Part shown: one piece after another, positions 39,311 to 48,900 of the stretch
Layout: every line of letters begins with the position of its first letter
Position numbering within the stretch: position 1 is the first letter of the stretch
Source of the DNA: CAWBLP01 sp963789495
GTDB taxonomy: Bacteria; Pseudomonadota; Alphaproteobacteria; Acetobacterales; Acetobacteraceae
NCBI GenBank assembly: GCA_963789495.1
Contig: CAWBLP010000007.1
Span: forward strand, 96,646-160,645
DNA: 64,000 nucleotides
Direction of reading: 5' to 3'
The notes under the pieces: model-generated
The model's database searches: none
Seen by the model: only the letters and a program-made list of their open reading frames with translations
What the model was told of the DNA's origin: nothing
Program-made: the position numbers and the translations under genes

Positions 39311-39333
39311 GCGCGCATGCTACGCGCCCGCCG

Positions 39334-41961
39334 TCAGCCCGGCAATTTGCTCCAATCGGGAGTGCTGCGGTTGCGATTGCTGCAGTCCGGATTGCCGCAG
39401 TCGGGCCGGCGGAACGGCCGGCTTGATACCGCGACATCCTGCAACGCCGCCTGCAGGGTCTCCGCCAGGTGCGATACCGTGAACGGCTTGCCGAGCACCC
39501 AGCGTTCGCCGCTGACACGCAGATCGTCGCTGTAACCGGTCATCAACACCACCGGTATGGCGGGAAAGCGCGCGCGCACCGCACCGGCCAGTTCAATCCC
39601 GTTCATCCCCGGCATCACCAGATCCACCAGCAGCAGATCGATTGCGTGCCCGGCATCGATCTGCTGCAAGGCGGCCTCGCTGTCCGCAACAGGAATGCTG
39701 GCGAAACCCGCCGATTGCAGCATCCCGGCGACCGTTTCGCGCACGTCAGGCTCATCCTCCACCAGCAGCACGGTGCCCTGCGCACTGGCCATAGGCTGCG
39801 GTGCGGATTCATCCGGGACCGGAGCGGGCGCCTGCATGATGCTGGCTGAGGCACGCGGCAGATACACCGTAACCGTGGTACCCAGTCCGGGCGTGCTGTC
39901 GATCACCACACCACCGCCGGATTGACTGGCCACACCGTAGACTTGGCTCAGTCCGAGTCCGGATCCGCGACCGGCGGGCTTGGTGGTGAAAAACGGCTCC
40001 AGCGCCTTGCGCTGCACGGCCTGCGTCATGCCGGTACCCGAATCGTTCACCGACACGGTGACGTAGTCGCCGGGCGCCAGCCGGGTGGCCGGCGGGGTCA
40101 CCGTCACCGCGGCATTGGCCGTGGTAATGGTCAATACGCCACCAGCCGGCATCGCATCGCGCGCATTGATCGCCAGGTTCAGAATGACATGTTCGATTTG
40201 CACCGGATCGACCAGGGCGGGCCAGCTCGCGCCGAGCTGCAACTGTACCCGCACCGCGCCACCGAGGGTGGTGCGCAACAATTCGTTCATGCCACGAATC
40301 ACGCCGTCGAGATCGACCGCGATCGGCGCCAAGGGGTGCTTGCGGGAGAACGCCAGAAGCTGCTGGACCAGGCTCGCCCCGCGTTCGGCGCCGTTGATGA
40401 TCACCGCCAGCCGACGCGCCTGCAACGGGTCGTCGCACATATTGCGTTGCATCAGTTCCGCGCTGCCCATGATCGAGGCGAGCAGATTGTTGAAGTCGTG
40501 CGCAACGCCCGCCGTCAGCTGCCCGATGGCCGCCATCTTCTGCGCCTCGCGCACCCGATCCTCGGCCTGGCGCCGTGCCGTAACATCGGAATACAGCGTG
40601 ACGAAACCACCCCCTGGGAGGGGATTGCGGCGCAGCTCGATGACCTGGCCGCTGGGACGCACCCGCTCCACCACGCGTGTGATGTCGCCGGAACGCAGCA
40701 TGCCCATGCGGCGCGCAACTTCGGCTTCGACATCGACCGGTCCGAACTCGCCGCCCTCGGCTTGGCCGCGGATCATCGCCTCCATCGACAGGCCAACTCG
40801 AAGGCTGGCGTGCGGCACGCCGGTATAGGCAGAGAACTTCTCATTCCAGGCCAGCAGGCGCAGGTCGGAGTTGACCATCATCACACCATCGCTCATGCCG
40901 CCGAGTGTCGCTTCGAGTTGTCCGGTTTTGTCCGCGAGCAGCGCCTGACGCTCACGCGCGGCGCGGTCGGAGCGCAGCAGCAGCAGTGCCAGCAGCAGCA
41001 GCAGAACGGAAAAGCCGCCGGCGAACATCCGGGCGCTGCGATCCCACACGGCGGCACCGCGCAATGCCGCGTCCTGGTTCACTGCGACGACGGTTGCGAG
41101 GTCGCGATTGCCGACACGGCGGAAAGCATGCAGCCGCATGACACCATCGAACGGCGAAAGTCCTTGCCAATGTCCGTCGGGCGCGCCGGCCATGGCGGCG
41201 AACAGCGGCGAACTGGCGATGCTGCCACCAGGTCGGGCCGGATTGGGATTGGCCAGCGCGTCCACCGCGCCGCTTCTGGTATCGACCAGTGCCACCAGGC
41301 TGTACGGTCCGAAATCCAGATCGCCGTAGATCTGCGCCAGATTGCTGACATCGTATGACGCCACGATGATGCCGGCGCCGGCGCCGTCCGGCCGTTCCAA
41401 GCGACGCGCCAGATTGATCTGCCATTGCTGCGTTACCGCCCCGCGCACCGCGGTTCCGACGATCATACGGTTCGGGTCGGCCGTGGCAGCCATCGCCTGC
41501 CGGAAGTAGTCGCGCTGGCTGACATTCTGTCCGACCAGGCTCGGGCGAGAGCTGGCGCGGACGATCCCCTGCGCATCGGCAATGAACACCTGCAGCGCGG
41601 CATCGGTCAGCACAGGCACGTCCTGCTGCCAGCGGGTCAGGTCGAACCGACCGGGATCGCGCTGCCATTCGCCCTGCAGCAATCGCAGCGTCTGGTCGAT
41701 GACCAGCAGATGAACGCGAAACTGCTCCTCGACGGTGAGCGCGGCATTGGCCAATTGGGCGCCGAACCGAGCGCGCGCTTCGGCCTGATGGGTCTGGATG
41801 GCATCCCGCACTCCGAACCATGTCAGTGCGATCAGAATGCAGGCGGCGATCACCACAACGACCGGGCCGCCGCGGGGTCCATTCCCTGGACGCGCGGCTG
41901 TCACCAGAGCTGCGCCGGCGGCCGTGTCCGTCACTGGGGAAGTTTCATTCCATGTGCGCAA
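39334..41961 (-). CDS. Hybrid sensor histidine kinase (Cache-PAS-HisKA-HATPase-REC)
   Basis: 875 residues. TM1 (VVVVIAACILIALTWFGV) near 35-52; periplasmic Cache-type sensor to about 310 (SQRDYFRQAM, GTAVRGAVTQQWQINLARRL); TM2 (GGFSVLLLLLALLLL). A PAS domain follows (SDGVMMVNSDLRLLAWNEKF), then the phospho-acceptor in GVAHDFNNLLASIMGS. ATP-site boxes are NLAINARDAMP, DSGTGM and GLGLSQVYG. The receiver has Asp in LLLVDLVMPG and Lys in VLGKPF. The only in-frame starts are TTG 41961 (AGAGG upstream) or GTG 41934. No cognate regulator gene is adjacent. Confidence 0.92.
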   Translation of the reverse strand: MRTWNETSPVTDTAAGAALVTAARPGNGPRGGPVVVVIAACILIALTWFGVRDAIQTHQAEARARFGAQLANAALTVEEQFRVHLLVIDQTLRLLQGEWQRDPGRFDLTRWQQDVPVLTDAALQVFIADAQGIVRASSRPSLVGQNVSQRDYFRQAMAATADPNRMIVGTAVRGAVTQQWQINLARRLERPDGAGAGIIVASYDVSNLAQIYGDLDFGPYSLVALVDTRSGAVDALANPNPARPGGSIASSPLFAAMAGAPDGHWQGLSPFDGVMRLHAFRRVGNRDLATVVAVNQDAALRGAAVWDRSARMFAGGFSVLLLLLALLLLRSDRAARERQALLADKTGQLEATLGGMSDGVMMVNSDLRLLAWNEKFSAYTGVPHASLRVGLSMEAMIRGQAEGGEFGPVDVEAEVARRMGMLRSGDITRVVERVRPSGQVIELRRNPLPGGGFVTLYSDVTARRQAEDRVREAQKMAAIGQLTAGVAHDFNNLLASIMGSAELMQRNMCDDPLQARRLAVIINGAERGASLVQQLLAFSRKHPLAPIAVDLDGVIRGMNELLRTTLGGAVRVQLQLGASWPALVDPVQIEHVILNLAINARDAMPAGGVLTITTANAAVTVTPPATRLAPGDYVTVSVNDSGTGMTQAVQRKALEPFFTTKPAGRGSGLGLSQVYGVASQSGGGVVIDSTPGLGTTVTVYLPRASASIMQAPAPVPDESAPQPMASAQGTVLLVEDEPDVRETVAGMLQSAGFASIPVADSEAALQQIDAGHAIDLLLVDLVMPGMNGIELAGAVRARFPAIPVVLMTGYSDDLRVSGERWVLGKPFTVSHLAETLQAALQDVAVSSRPFRRPDCGNPDCSNRNRSTPDWSKLPG

Positions 41962-42649
<688 letters not shown>

Positions 42650-43609
42650 TCAGCGAAAAATCGAGTGCGGCCCCGCGGAGGCCGCGCCATGGGTCATCGC
42701 CGGCCAGCGAGACGCCAGAGGCGTGGGCGCCTTGCCGTTGCTGGCTGGCTTCGCCGCAACCGCCTCCTCGCGGTCGCCCAATGCCTGGGAGAGACGAGCG
42801 GCGACGTCCGAAACCACCGGCACCAGCGCGCGCGGCCGTGGCGGACGCATGCGCATCGAAGGGCCGCTGACGAACAGCGTGGCGACTATCTGGCCAGAGG
42901 CATCCCGCACCGGCGCAGCGATGCCGACCGCGCCGGCCACCACTTCGTCCGAGGTCACCAGGTAGCCGCGCGCCCGGATCCGCTGCAGATCCGCGGCGAT
43001 CCAGGCGGCGTCCGTGCGGGTGGCAGGGGTGAAGCGCGGCAGGCGCTGCGCCAGCACCTGGGTCTGCACCGCCTCGGGCGCATGGGCCAGCAGCAGACGG
43101 CTGCTACCGGCATGCAGCGGCCCGCGCTTGCCGACCTCGGAGTAGAGCCGCAGGCTCGGATCGGTGTGATAGATCGCGACGGTCTCACTCTCCATTCCGT
43201 CGCGGATGCGGAGATAGACGTTCTCGCCGGTTGCCTTGCCAAGCTCGGTCAGGAACGGCATCGCGGTTGCGGCCAATGCTCCCTGCTGTGCGGCCGCTCG
43301 GCCCAGCACCCCCCAGCGAGCGCCGAGGCGCCAGATACCGCGGGATTCATCCTGGATCGCAAACCCGCGGGCCTGCAGCGTGCGCAGCAGCCGAAAGCCG
43401 GCGGTGCGGGTGCAGCCGGCTGCCTCGGCCAGGGCGGCCAGCGGCGCCGGGCCGATCCGCGCGAGCGCTTCCAGCAGATCGAGCGCCCGCCCGACGGCGG
43501 CAATGCTGTAGTCGCGGCTGTTGGCAGAATTGGCCGAGGCGGCGGCGCGAGCGGCTGTCGCCTTCGGCTTGCTGCGGATCTTTCCTTCGGTGCGGCTGGC
43601 AGACGGCAT
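42650..43609 (-). CDS. IclR-family transcriptional regulator
   Basis: 319 residues; ATG 43609 with AAAGG upstream. A basic Ala/Ser-rich tail (1-32) precedes the winged helix (YSIAAVGRALDLLEALARIG, LAEAAGCTRTAGFRLLRTLQARGF). The effector domain follows (LTELGKATGENVYLRIRDG, GPLHAGSSRLLLAHAPE, GYLVTSDEVVAGAVGIAAPV). Another basic/Pro-rich tail closes the chain. Ligand unknown; the neighbouring dehydratase is a possible target, but no operator was recognised. Confidence 0.9.
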   Translation of the reverse strand: MPSASRTEGKIRSKPKATAARAAASANSANSRDYSIAAVGRALDLLEALARIGPAPLAALAEAAGCTRTAGFRLLRTLQARGFAIQDESRGIWRLGARWGVLGRAAAQQGALAATAMPFLTELGKATGENVYLRIRDGMESETVAIYHTDPSLRLYSEVGKRGPLHAGSSRLLLAHAPEAVQTQVLAQRLPRFTPATRTDAAWIAADLQRIRARGYLVTSDEVVAGAVGIAAPVRDASGQIVATLFVSGPSMRMRPPRPRALVPVVSDVAARLSQALGDREEAVAAKPASNGKAPTPLASRWPAMTHGAASAGPHSIFR

Positions 43610-43870
43610 GGCTAAACCTTTGGCAGACTGCTGAAGGACCAGGCGTTCGGCGACTTAATCACTTTGGGCCGCCGGAAGCCAAGCCTATGATTTATCGAGG
43701 TAGCATTGCATCAGGCCTTACCCTCGGTCAAAGCAGAGTTTGGATATAACTGGCGAGTAAACCGGACCAATCGAAGATTGATCCGTAAAATTAGGACTTG
43801 CTATGTTCCAGGCGCATTGCTGCATGGCGAATCTGTAGGCACCGGAGCTGCCTCCGGGCTGCGGTGGGAC
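43610..43870. other. A+T-rich upstream region of the IclR gene
   Basis: About 260 bases. The part 43740-43805 (ATAACTGGCGAGTAAACC, TTGATCCGTAAAATTAGG) is markedly A+T-richer than its surroundings and likely contains the IclR promoter. No gene or RNA fold recognised. Confidence 0.4.
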
Positions 43871-44118
43871 GCAGCAAGCTCGGGGCGGCGCGCCAAACCC
43901 ACGGGGAGCCGTTGCTTCCTGGACCTCCAGCAAAGGCTCGCCTTTGCAATCAATTCGATTTGGTGGGGAGGCGGTGCGGTGGTGCCGGACCGGGTTCCCA
44001 TCACGACCGGGCCCCACTCCACCACCAACGGAGTCGGTTCCAGGGGCCGGGCCCTTGGCGGAGATTCAAGAGACAGCGCCCCCTTGATGGGTTCGGGAGG
44101 CAACGCCCCCGACGCTTA
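43871..44118. repeat. Large multi-hairpin dispersed repeat, copy C
   Basis: Same layout as copy B: GCAAAGGCTCGCCTTTGC; central arms GATTTGGTGGGGAGG and CCACTCCACCACCAA; then CCAGGGGCCGGGCCCTTGG; then CAAGAGACAGCGCCCCCTTG; and GGGAGGCAACGCCCCCGACG at the end. The last bases run into the pgpA stop codon (TAA on the minus strand at 44118-44116). Confidence 0.8.
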
Positions 44119-44568
44119 ACCCCACACGCCCGGCTGGAGTGCCCGGATGGTCCACAGGATGCCAGCTGCGATCGCGCCGGCAATAACGTCATCTGCCATC
44201 ACGCCGAACGCGCCATGCTTACGGTCGGCCCAGCCAACCGGCCCAAGCTTGGTGATATCCAGGATGCGGAACAGCAGGAAGGCGGCGAGCAGGCCCAGCG
44301 CGGTTGGCTGCGGGAGAGCGAGCAGGGTGATCCACTGCCCAGCATATTCGTCGATCACCACCCAGCCGGGGTCGCCTTCGATTTGCGCGGCCTGCACCGC
44401 CCAGACGCCACCAGCGGTTGCCGCCACGGCCGCGGCGGCCAGCGCGAGCGGCGACCAGGCGAGCAACAGGCCGCCGGTCAGCACGGCGACCGCGGACGCG
44501 ACCGAGCCGGCGGCAACGGGCGCATGACCGGTGCCGCATCCAGCGGCGATGAAGCGAGCGAACCTCAT
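44116..44568 (-). CDS. pgpA: Phosphatidylglycerophosphatase A
   Basis: 150 residues. Family signatures: GCGTGHAPVAAGSVAS at the N-terminus, DPGWVVIDEYAGQWITLLA in the middle, LGPVGWADRKHGAFGVMADD and VIAGAIAAG near the end, with four hydrophobic helices. Dephosphorylates phosphatidylglycerophosphate in the inner membrane to give phosphatidylglycerol. The stop codon lies in the edge of repeat copy C. Ten bases after the hydrolase gene, so probably co-transcribed. Confidence 0.93.
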   Translation of the reverse strand: MRFARFIAAGCGTGHAPVAAGSVASAVAVLTGGLLLAWSPLALAAAAVAATAGGVWAVQAAQIEGDPGWVVIDEYAGQWITLLALPQPTALGLLAAFLLFRILDITKLGPVGWADRKHGAFGVMADDVIAGAIAAGILWTIRALQPGVWG

Positions 44569-44578
44569 GAAACGGCGC

Positions 44579-45418
44579 TCACGCCTGAGCGGTCAGAAAC
44601 GCGCGCAGCGCCGCTGCCACCGGCGGCTCGCTGAGGGTCGGCGCATGGCCGATGCCCGGCAGCGTCACGACGTCCATGTCAGGTCGTGCGGCCTGCATGC
44701 GGCTCACCGTCTCCGGCAGCAGGATAGTGCTGACCGCGCCGCGGATCAGCAGCAGGGGCAGATGCACTACGCCGGCGAACAAGGCCCACAGGTCGGGTGG
44801 CGCCCGGTTCAGCAGCCTGGCGATCCGGATGTCCCATACCGGATGAAAGCGCCCGTCCGCGCCCGGGGCGTAGGTCAGGCGCACCATCTCCTGCCAGTCC
44901 GCCTCGCCTTCCAGTGACAGCGGGGGCAGCTCACGGCGCAGATAAGCGATGCAGGCAGCCTCGTCGGGCAGGGCCGGATCATGGCCGACGAAGCGGCGAA
45001 CGAAATCAGCGCCGCCGGTGCCGACCTCCGGCCCGATGTCGTTCAGCACCACCGCCCGCAGCAGGCGGGGTCGCGCGGCGGCAATCCCAATCGCGAGCAG
45101 GCCGCCGAAGCTGGTGCCGATGGCGATCGCGTCCTGCAGATGCAGCGCGGCGCAGACATCCAGCACGTCGCGCAGACAGGCTTCCGGCCCATAGCGGCTG
45201 ACCGCGCGGCAACGGCCGGATGCGCCGCGGCCGACATAATCGGGAGCGATCACCCGTCGTCCGTCGCCGAACAGTCCCGCCAGGTCGCGAAAGTCACCTC
45301 CAGTGCGCACCAGGCCGGGCAGACACAGCAGAGGCGGCAGCCGATCGCCGCCATTCCATTCATGAACCGCGAGTTCCAGCCCATCCCAGGCGGACAGCCG
45401 ATGAATTTCCTTTGGCAA
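44579..45418 (-). CDS. Alpha/beta-hydrolase
   Basis: 279 residues. LLCLPGLVRTGGDFRDLA is the oxyanion region; nucleophile elbow GTSFGG near residue 101; probable acid in the RPDMDVVTLPG stretch; His in GIGHAPTLSEP near 263. The only upstream start is a TTG at 45418, directly after the slt stop, giving a tightly coupled slt-hydrolase-pgpA unit. Substrate unknown. Confidence 0.85.
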   Translation of the reverse strand: MPKEIHRLSAWDGLELAVHEWNGGDRLPPLLCLPGLVRTGGDFRDLAGLFGDGRRVIAPDYVGRGASGRCRAVSRYGPEACLRDVLDVCAALHLQDAIAIGTSFGGLLAIGIAAARPRLLRAVVLNDIGPEVGTGGADFVRRFVGHDPALPDEAACIAYLRRELPPLSLEGEADWQEMVRLTYAPGADGRFHPVWDIRIARLLNRAPPDLWALFAGVVHLPLLLIRGAVSTILLPETVSRMQAARPDMDVVTLPGIGHAPTLSEPPVAAALRAFLTAQA

Positions 45419-47383
45419 TCAGCGGTTCCAGCGAGCCAGCAGCGTGGGGGTCGAGTTGCCCAGCCGTGCGCGATAGATCACGATATTTTCCAGCACCCGC
45501 TGCACGTAGTTGCGCGTCTGGTTGGACGGGATCAGCTCCAGCCAGTCGAGCATCTCCACCGGACCACTGCGCGGGTCGCCGTTCGCCTCCAGCCATTGGT
45601 CCACCCGATGCGGGCCCGCATTGTATGCGGCCACCGCCAGCGGTAGCGACCCGTTGAAATGGTTCAGCATCGACAGGAGATAGGTCGTCCCCAGCCGCAT
45701 GTTATAGCCCGGGTTGGTGGTCAGGGATGCGAGTGAGTGGCTCACGCCGATCTGGCCAGCCACCTCGGCGGCGGTGGCCGGCATCAGTTGCATCAGCCCG
45801 CGTGCGCCGGACGGGCTGACCGCGGCGATGTCGAAGCTGCTCTCCTGCCGCATGATGCCGAGGGCGATGGCGGGATCCAGCCCGTCCACCGGCGGGTCGA
45901 ACGGCATCGGCCAGCCGGTCTGCGGCAGCATCAGCCCGTCGCGCCCCATGCGGCGGGCAATGAACACCGCCATGTCTGGCAGTCCCATGTTCAGCGCGAA
46001 CTGGGCATTCAACGCCCGTTCGGGTGGGTCGGGGGCGATGTCGTCCATGCGCAGCAGGAACCCGCGGGCACGGTGCGGGTCGCCCCAGGCCACCAGCCAT
46101 GCGGCGGCGCGTACGACCTCGTGGCCGGTGAAAGCGAGCACGGTGTCGCGATGCCAGCTTGGGTCGCTCAGCGCCCGGATGCGCGCCGCCAGCGCGGCCG
46201 CGTCGTCGCCCAGCGCCAAAGCGGCGAATTGGCTATAGAAGGTGGTCGGGTAGGCGGCGGCTTTCTCATAGTCAGGCCGCGCATCCTGCCCGGCCGCGGC
46301 GGCGGCGCGCCCAAGCCAGTACTGCGCGCGGCCCTGGGTGATCGCGGAATGCGATTGGGCGAGGATCGCGAAATGGCGGACGGCGGCGGCGGGATCGGCC
46401 AGCTTGCGCAGGGCGATGAACCCGGCCAGGAACTCGGCATCCGCCGCGGCGGCCGGCTCGGTCTGGCCATGCGCGCTGGCCAGCGCATAGGCGCCGGTGA
46501 AGTTGCCCTCGGCCAGCAGCTTCCGCGCCAACAGGTTGCGTTCGCCCCAGAATGTGTTGCCGTGATCCGGCTCGGCCTGCTGGGCGGCGGCACCCGAGGC
46601 CATCCACAGCGCCAGCGCATCCGCCGAACGATCGGTTCGGCGGAGAAACCGGGCGTGGTCCAGCATCAGCCCGGGGTCGGCGCGCAAATCGGCCGGCAGG
46701 GCGGCGAACAGCGTCTCGGCAGCCGGGTCCTCCCGCTGGAAGGCGATTCTCGCTTCCGCCGCCTTGCGATGAGCCTCGTCGAGGCGAGCGATCTGGCGGA
46801 TCGCCGCCGGCTGCTCGTGCCAGGCCAGATGCTGAAAGCGCTGCCATTCGTCGGTGGGTGTGGGAACGCCGGCCCAGCGGGATTGGAAGGCGGCCTCGGA
46901 CCCCGCATCGGTCAACCCGGTGATCCAGGCGCGGCGCGCATCGGCGGCGGCGTCCTCGGTGCGGCCGGCATTCGACAGCGCCTGGGCACAGCGCAGCAGG
47001 GCGGGAGCCTGGTTCGGCTGCGCGGCGGTGCATTGCTGCAGCACGTCCTGGTCATCCGGGTCGGTGGCGATCGCGTCCTGCCGGCGGCGCTCCAGCAGCG
47101 CCTGGTTCGGCCAGTCCGGATTGGCCTGCATGAAGGCGGCGATCTCGGCCGGCGTGGCGGCACCGGGCGCCAGCACCCGGTAGTACAGCACCAGCTTCTC
47201 GGCCACCGGATCGGCGTAGCCAGCCGCCTGCGCCTCCGCCTCCGGCCAGTGGTCGGCACGGATCGCCGGGATCGGGTTGTTGCGATCCTGCGCCCAGGCC
47301 GGCGCGATGCCGGCCAGAACGGCCAGAACGGCCAGCAGGGCCAGGAGGATGCGAGTCGGGGTGAGACCGGTCGGGGCGCGCAT
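45419..47383 (-). CDS. slt: Soluble lytic murein transglycosylase (Slt70-like)
   Basis: 654 residues. Signal peptide LLALLAVLAVLAGIAPAWAQ; a long alpha-superhelical domain (about 40-470) with repeated helical units. The C-terminal SLT domain has the catalytic Glu in LGIMRQESSFD near residue 512, then GARGLMQLMPATA, NMRLGTTYL and AVAAYNAGPHRVDQW. It cleaves peptidoglycan glycan chains in the periplasm with 1,6-anhydro product formation. Confidence 0.93.
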   Translation of the reverse strand: MRAPTGLTPTRILLALLAVLAVLAGIAPAWAQDRNNPIPAIRADHWPEAEAQAAGYADPVAEKLVLYYRVLAPGAATPAEIAAFMQANPDWPNQALLERRRQDAIATDPDDQDVLQQCTAAQPNQAPALLRCAQALSNAGRTEDAAADARRAWITGLTDAGSEAAFQSRWAGVPTPTDEWQRFQHLAWHEQPAAIRQIARLDEAHRKAAEARIAFQREDPAAETLFAALPADLRADPGLMLDHARFLRRTDRSADALALWMASGAAAQQAEPDHGNTFWGERNLLARKLLAEGNFTGAYALASAHGQTEPAAAADAEFLAGFIALRKLADPAAAVRHFAILAQSHSAITQGRAQYWLGRAAAAAGQDARPDYEKAAAYPTTFYSQFAALALGDDAAALAARIRALSDPSWHRDTVLAFTGHEVVRAAAWLVAWGDPHRARGFLLRMDDIAPDPPERALNAQFALNMGLPDMAVFIARRMGRDGLMLPQTGWPMPFDPPVDGLDPAIALGIMRQESSFDIAAVSPSGARGLMQLMPATAAEVAGQIGVSHSLASLTTNPGYNMRLGTTYLLSMLNHFNGSLPLAVAAYNAGPHRVDQWLEANGDPRSGPVEMLDWLELIPSNQTRNYVQRVLENIVIYRARLGNSTPTLLARWNR

Positions 47384-47567
47384 GATGCTTCATAGCGTGT
47401 GCGCGGGGATGGAAGCAGCAATGTCGTGCGGCGCAGCCAATTGATTCGTCCGCAGGCCCTGGCCACCGCATGCCTTGCGAGATGGCGGGTTCAACCGGCC
47501 CGAACGCGAGAGGTCCGTTCGAATCGGCAGGAGGTGGGACATCGCAGGGCACAGACTGATTGCGGAT

Positions 47568-47603
47568 AAAAAAGACTGGTGGTGGGTTGGGCCTCAACCC
47601 ACC
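47568..47603 (-). terminator. Hairpin with T-run downstream of the 47.7-48.6 kb gene
   Basis: On the minus strand GGTGGGTTG and CAACCCACC pair around a 5-base loop (47603-47581). TTTTTT follows after seven bases (47573-47568). The spacing is longer than ideal. It lies in the 304-base gap between the exported-protein gene and slt, which otherwise shows nothing. Confidence 0.5.
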
Positions 47604-47647
47604 TGCCGACAAACCGGGACCGTCACGGTCAGGGTCGGCGGAAGCGT

Positions 47648-47678
47648 GCGCCATCGCGGTGCCAAATCGCGATGGCGC
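47648..47678 (-). terminator. Perfect 11-bp inverted repeat just after the stop codon
   Basis: GCGCCATCGCG (47648-47658) and CGCGATGGCGC (47668-47678) with a 9-base loop, ten bases beyond the stop of the next gene. No T-run follows. It may act together with the hairpin at 47581-47603. Confidence 0.45.
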
Positions 47679-47687
47679 GGGCGCAGG

Positions 47688-48647
47688 TTATTCGCCGTGA
47701 CCGCTGTTGATAGCCGCGCGAACCGCGTCGGCTTTGGCAGCCAGATCGGCGGTCTGTTCGGGCGTCAGGGTCGGCAGTTGCAGGATGGTGTTGATCGCGG
47801 TCACCGTATCTACGCTGACCGGGATCGTCTTGTCGGACGCCGACCCAAGGAAGATCGCCGCGAGATCGATTGCGCTTGCTGGTGCCACGCCGGTGAGGAC
47901 TGTCGTGCCGGTGCTGGAGACGTTCTTCAGCAGCGAAAGGTTCTCCAGCGGCGAATTGACCCGCGAGATCGTGTCATAGTAGGTCTGCACCACGCGGGCG
48001 AATTCCGTGGCCGGCAGCGAATAGAGCTGTGCCACCGTCATCGTGAGCGTTGGTTGTCCCTCCGCTGTCAGTGTCATCACTGTGGGCCCGATGGTCGCCC
48101 AGTTCGTGGTGACCTCGGTAAAGGCGTGATCCAATACATTGGCGGGTGCTCGCGCGACACTAAGCCGGCCGAGCTCGATTTCCGGGATACCTTCCTTGGC
48201 CCAGACGGGCCGCCCGCCGGTCGTTCCAGGGGTCGGTTTGCGCGAGTCGTCTCCACCACCGAATTTTGGACCCTTCTTGTCCTCGCTGGTGCCGTCATCC
48301 CCGGACTCCTCGCCGGTCGATCCGCCTTGGCCAAAATGTCCGCGGCTTACTCCCTGGCCGCTGGTGGTGCCGCCACCGCTGGCGCTCGGTGCCGCCGCGG
48401 TGCCACCGCCGCTCGCGCCGGAACCGTGTGTGGTGCCCGAACCGGCCTGGCCGGCGCCCTGGCCGCGGTCTCCCCCGCCTCCCTGGCGGCCGGCGCCCTG
48501 ACCATGCCCCGTTTGACTTTGGGCATTCGCAACGCTGAAGCCGAGGTCACCCACCGGCGGCAGGCCCAGGCTTGCCACTAAGCCGAACGCGGCGGACCCT
48601 AACAGAGTGGCGCGCAGGCAGGTGCGGAGTGATTTCTGTACAGTCAT
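47688..48647 (-). CDS. Exported protein with Gly/Ser-rich region, unknown function
   Basis: 319 residues from ATG 48647, preceded by GGGAGA. A long signal sequence is probable (TCLRATLLGSAAFGLVASLG ... ANAQS). Residues about 45-140 are low-complexity: TGHGQGAGRQGGGGDRGQG, TTHGSGASGGGTAAAPSASG. A structured part follows (IPEIELGRLSVARAPANVLD, FARVVQTYYDTISRVNSPLE, LPTLTPEQTADLAAKADAVR). Not recognised. It lies in the cluster of exported proteins with an IS-split neighbour immediately upstream. Confidence 0.75.
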   Translation of the reverse strand: MTVQKSLRTCLRATLLGSAAFGLVASLGLPPVGDLGFSVANAQSQTGHGQGAGRQGGGGDRGQGAGQAGSGTTHGSGASGGGTAAAPSASGGGTTSGQGVSRGHFGQGGSTGEESGDDGTSEDKKGPKFGGGDDSRKPTPGTTGGRPVWAKEGIPEIELGRLSVARAPANVLDHAFTEVTTNWATIGPTVMTLTAEGQPTLTMTVAQLYSLPATEFARVVQTYYDTISRVNSPLENLSLLKNVSSTGTTVLTGVAPASAIDLAAIFLGSASDKTIPVSVDTVTAINTILQLPTLTPEQTADLAAKADAVRAAINSGHGE

Positions 48648-48715
48648 GTGCCTGTCTCCCTTGTCGAGTGGCGGTCGTCTGGCAACACCACTCTGGTTAA
48701 AGCTTGTCCAACCGA

Positions 48716-48900
48716 TTAACGCCGCAGCACCTTGCCGTCGGCGCCCCAATAGCCGGGGCTGTCATGGACGAAATGTTCGCCACCGGTACCGCCGCCAATT
48801 TCGCCGCTACTCAGCGAGCCACTGTCTAGCGAACCGCCGTCTGTTGTGTTGTTCGGGCTCACGGAGCCCAATGATGGATCGAGCGTCGTCGGGTCGTGCC
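48716..48900 (-). pseudogene. 3' fragment of the IS-split Tat-exported repeat protein
   Basis: Encodes TTLDPSLGSVSPNNTTDGG, then LDSGSLSSGEIGGGTGGEHF and VHDSPGYWGADGKVLRR before TAA 48716. Removing 48901-50191 and one copy of the 10-bp GGGTCGTGCC joins it in frame to the 5' fragment (GTGHTGHDP followed by TTLDPSLGS). Confidence 0.8.

Noticed and set aside
37589..39535. 648-residue plus-strand frame opposite the IlvD/Edd gene
   Set aside because: Antisense shadow of a clearly conserved dehydratase; no domain recognisable.
45737..47395. 552-residue plus-strand frame opposite slt
   Set aside because: Shadow of slt; Gly/Arg-rich with no signal or motif.
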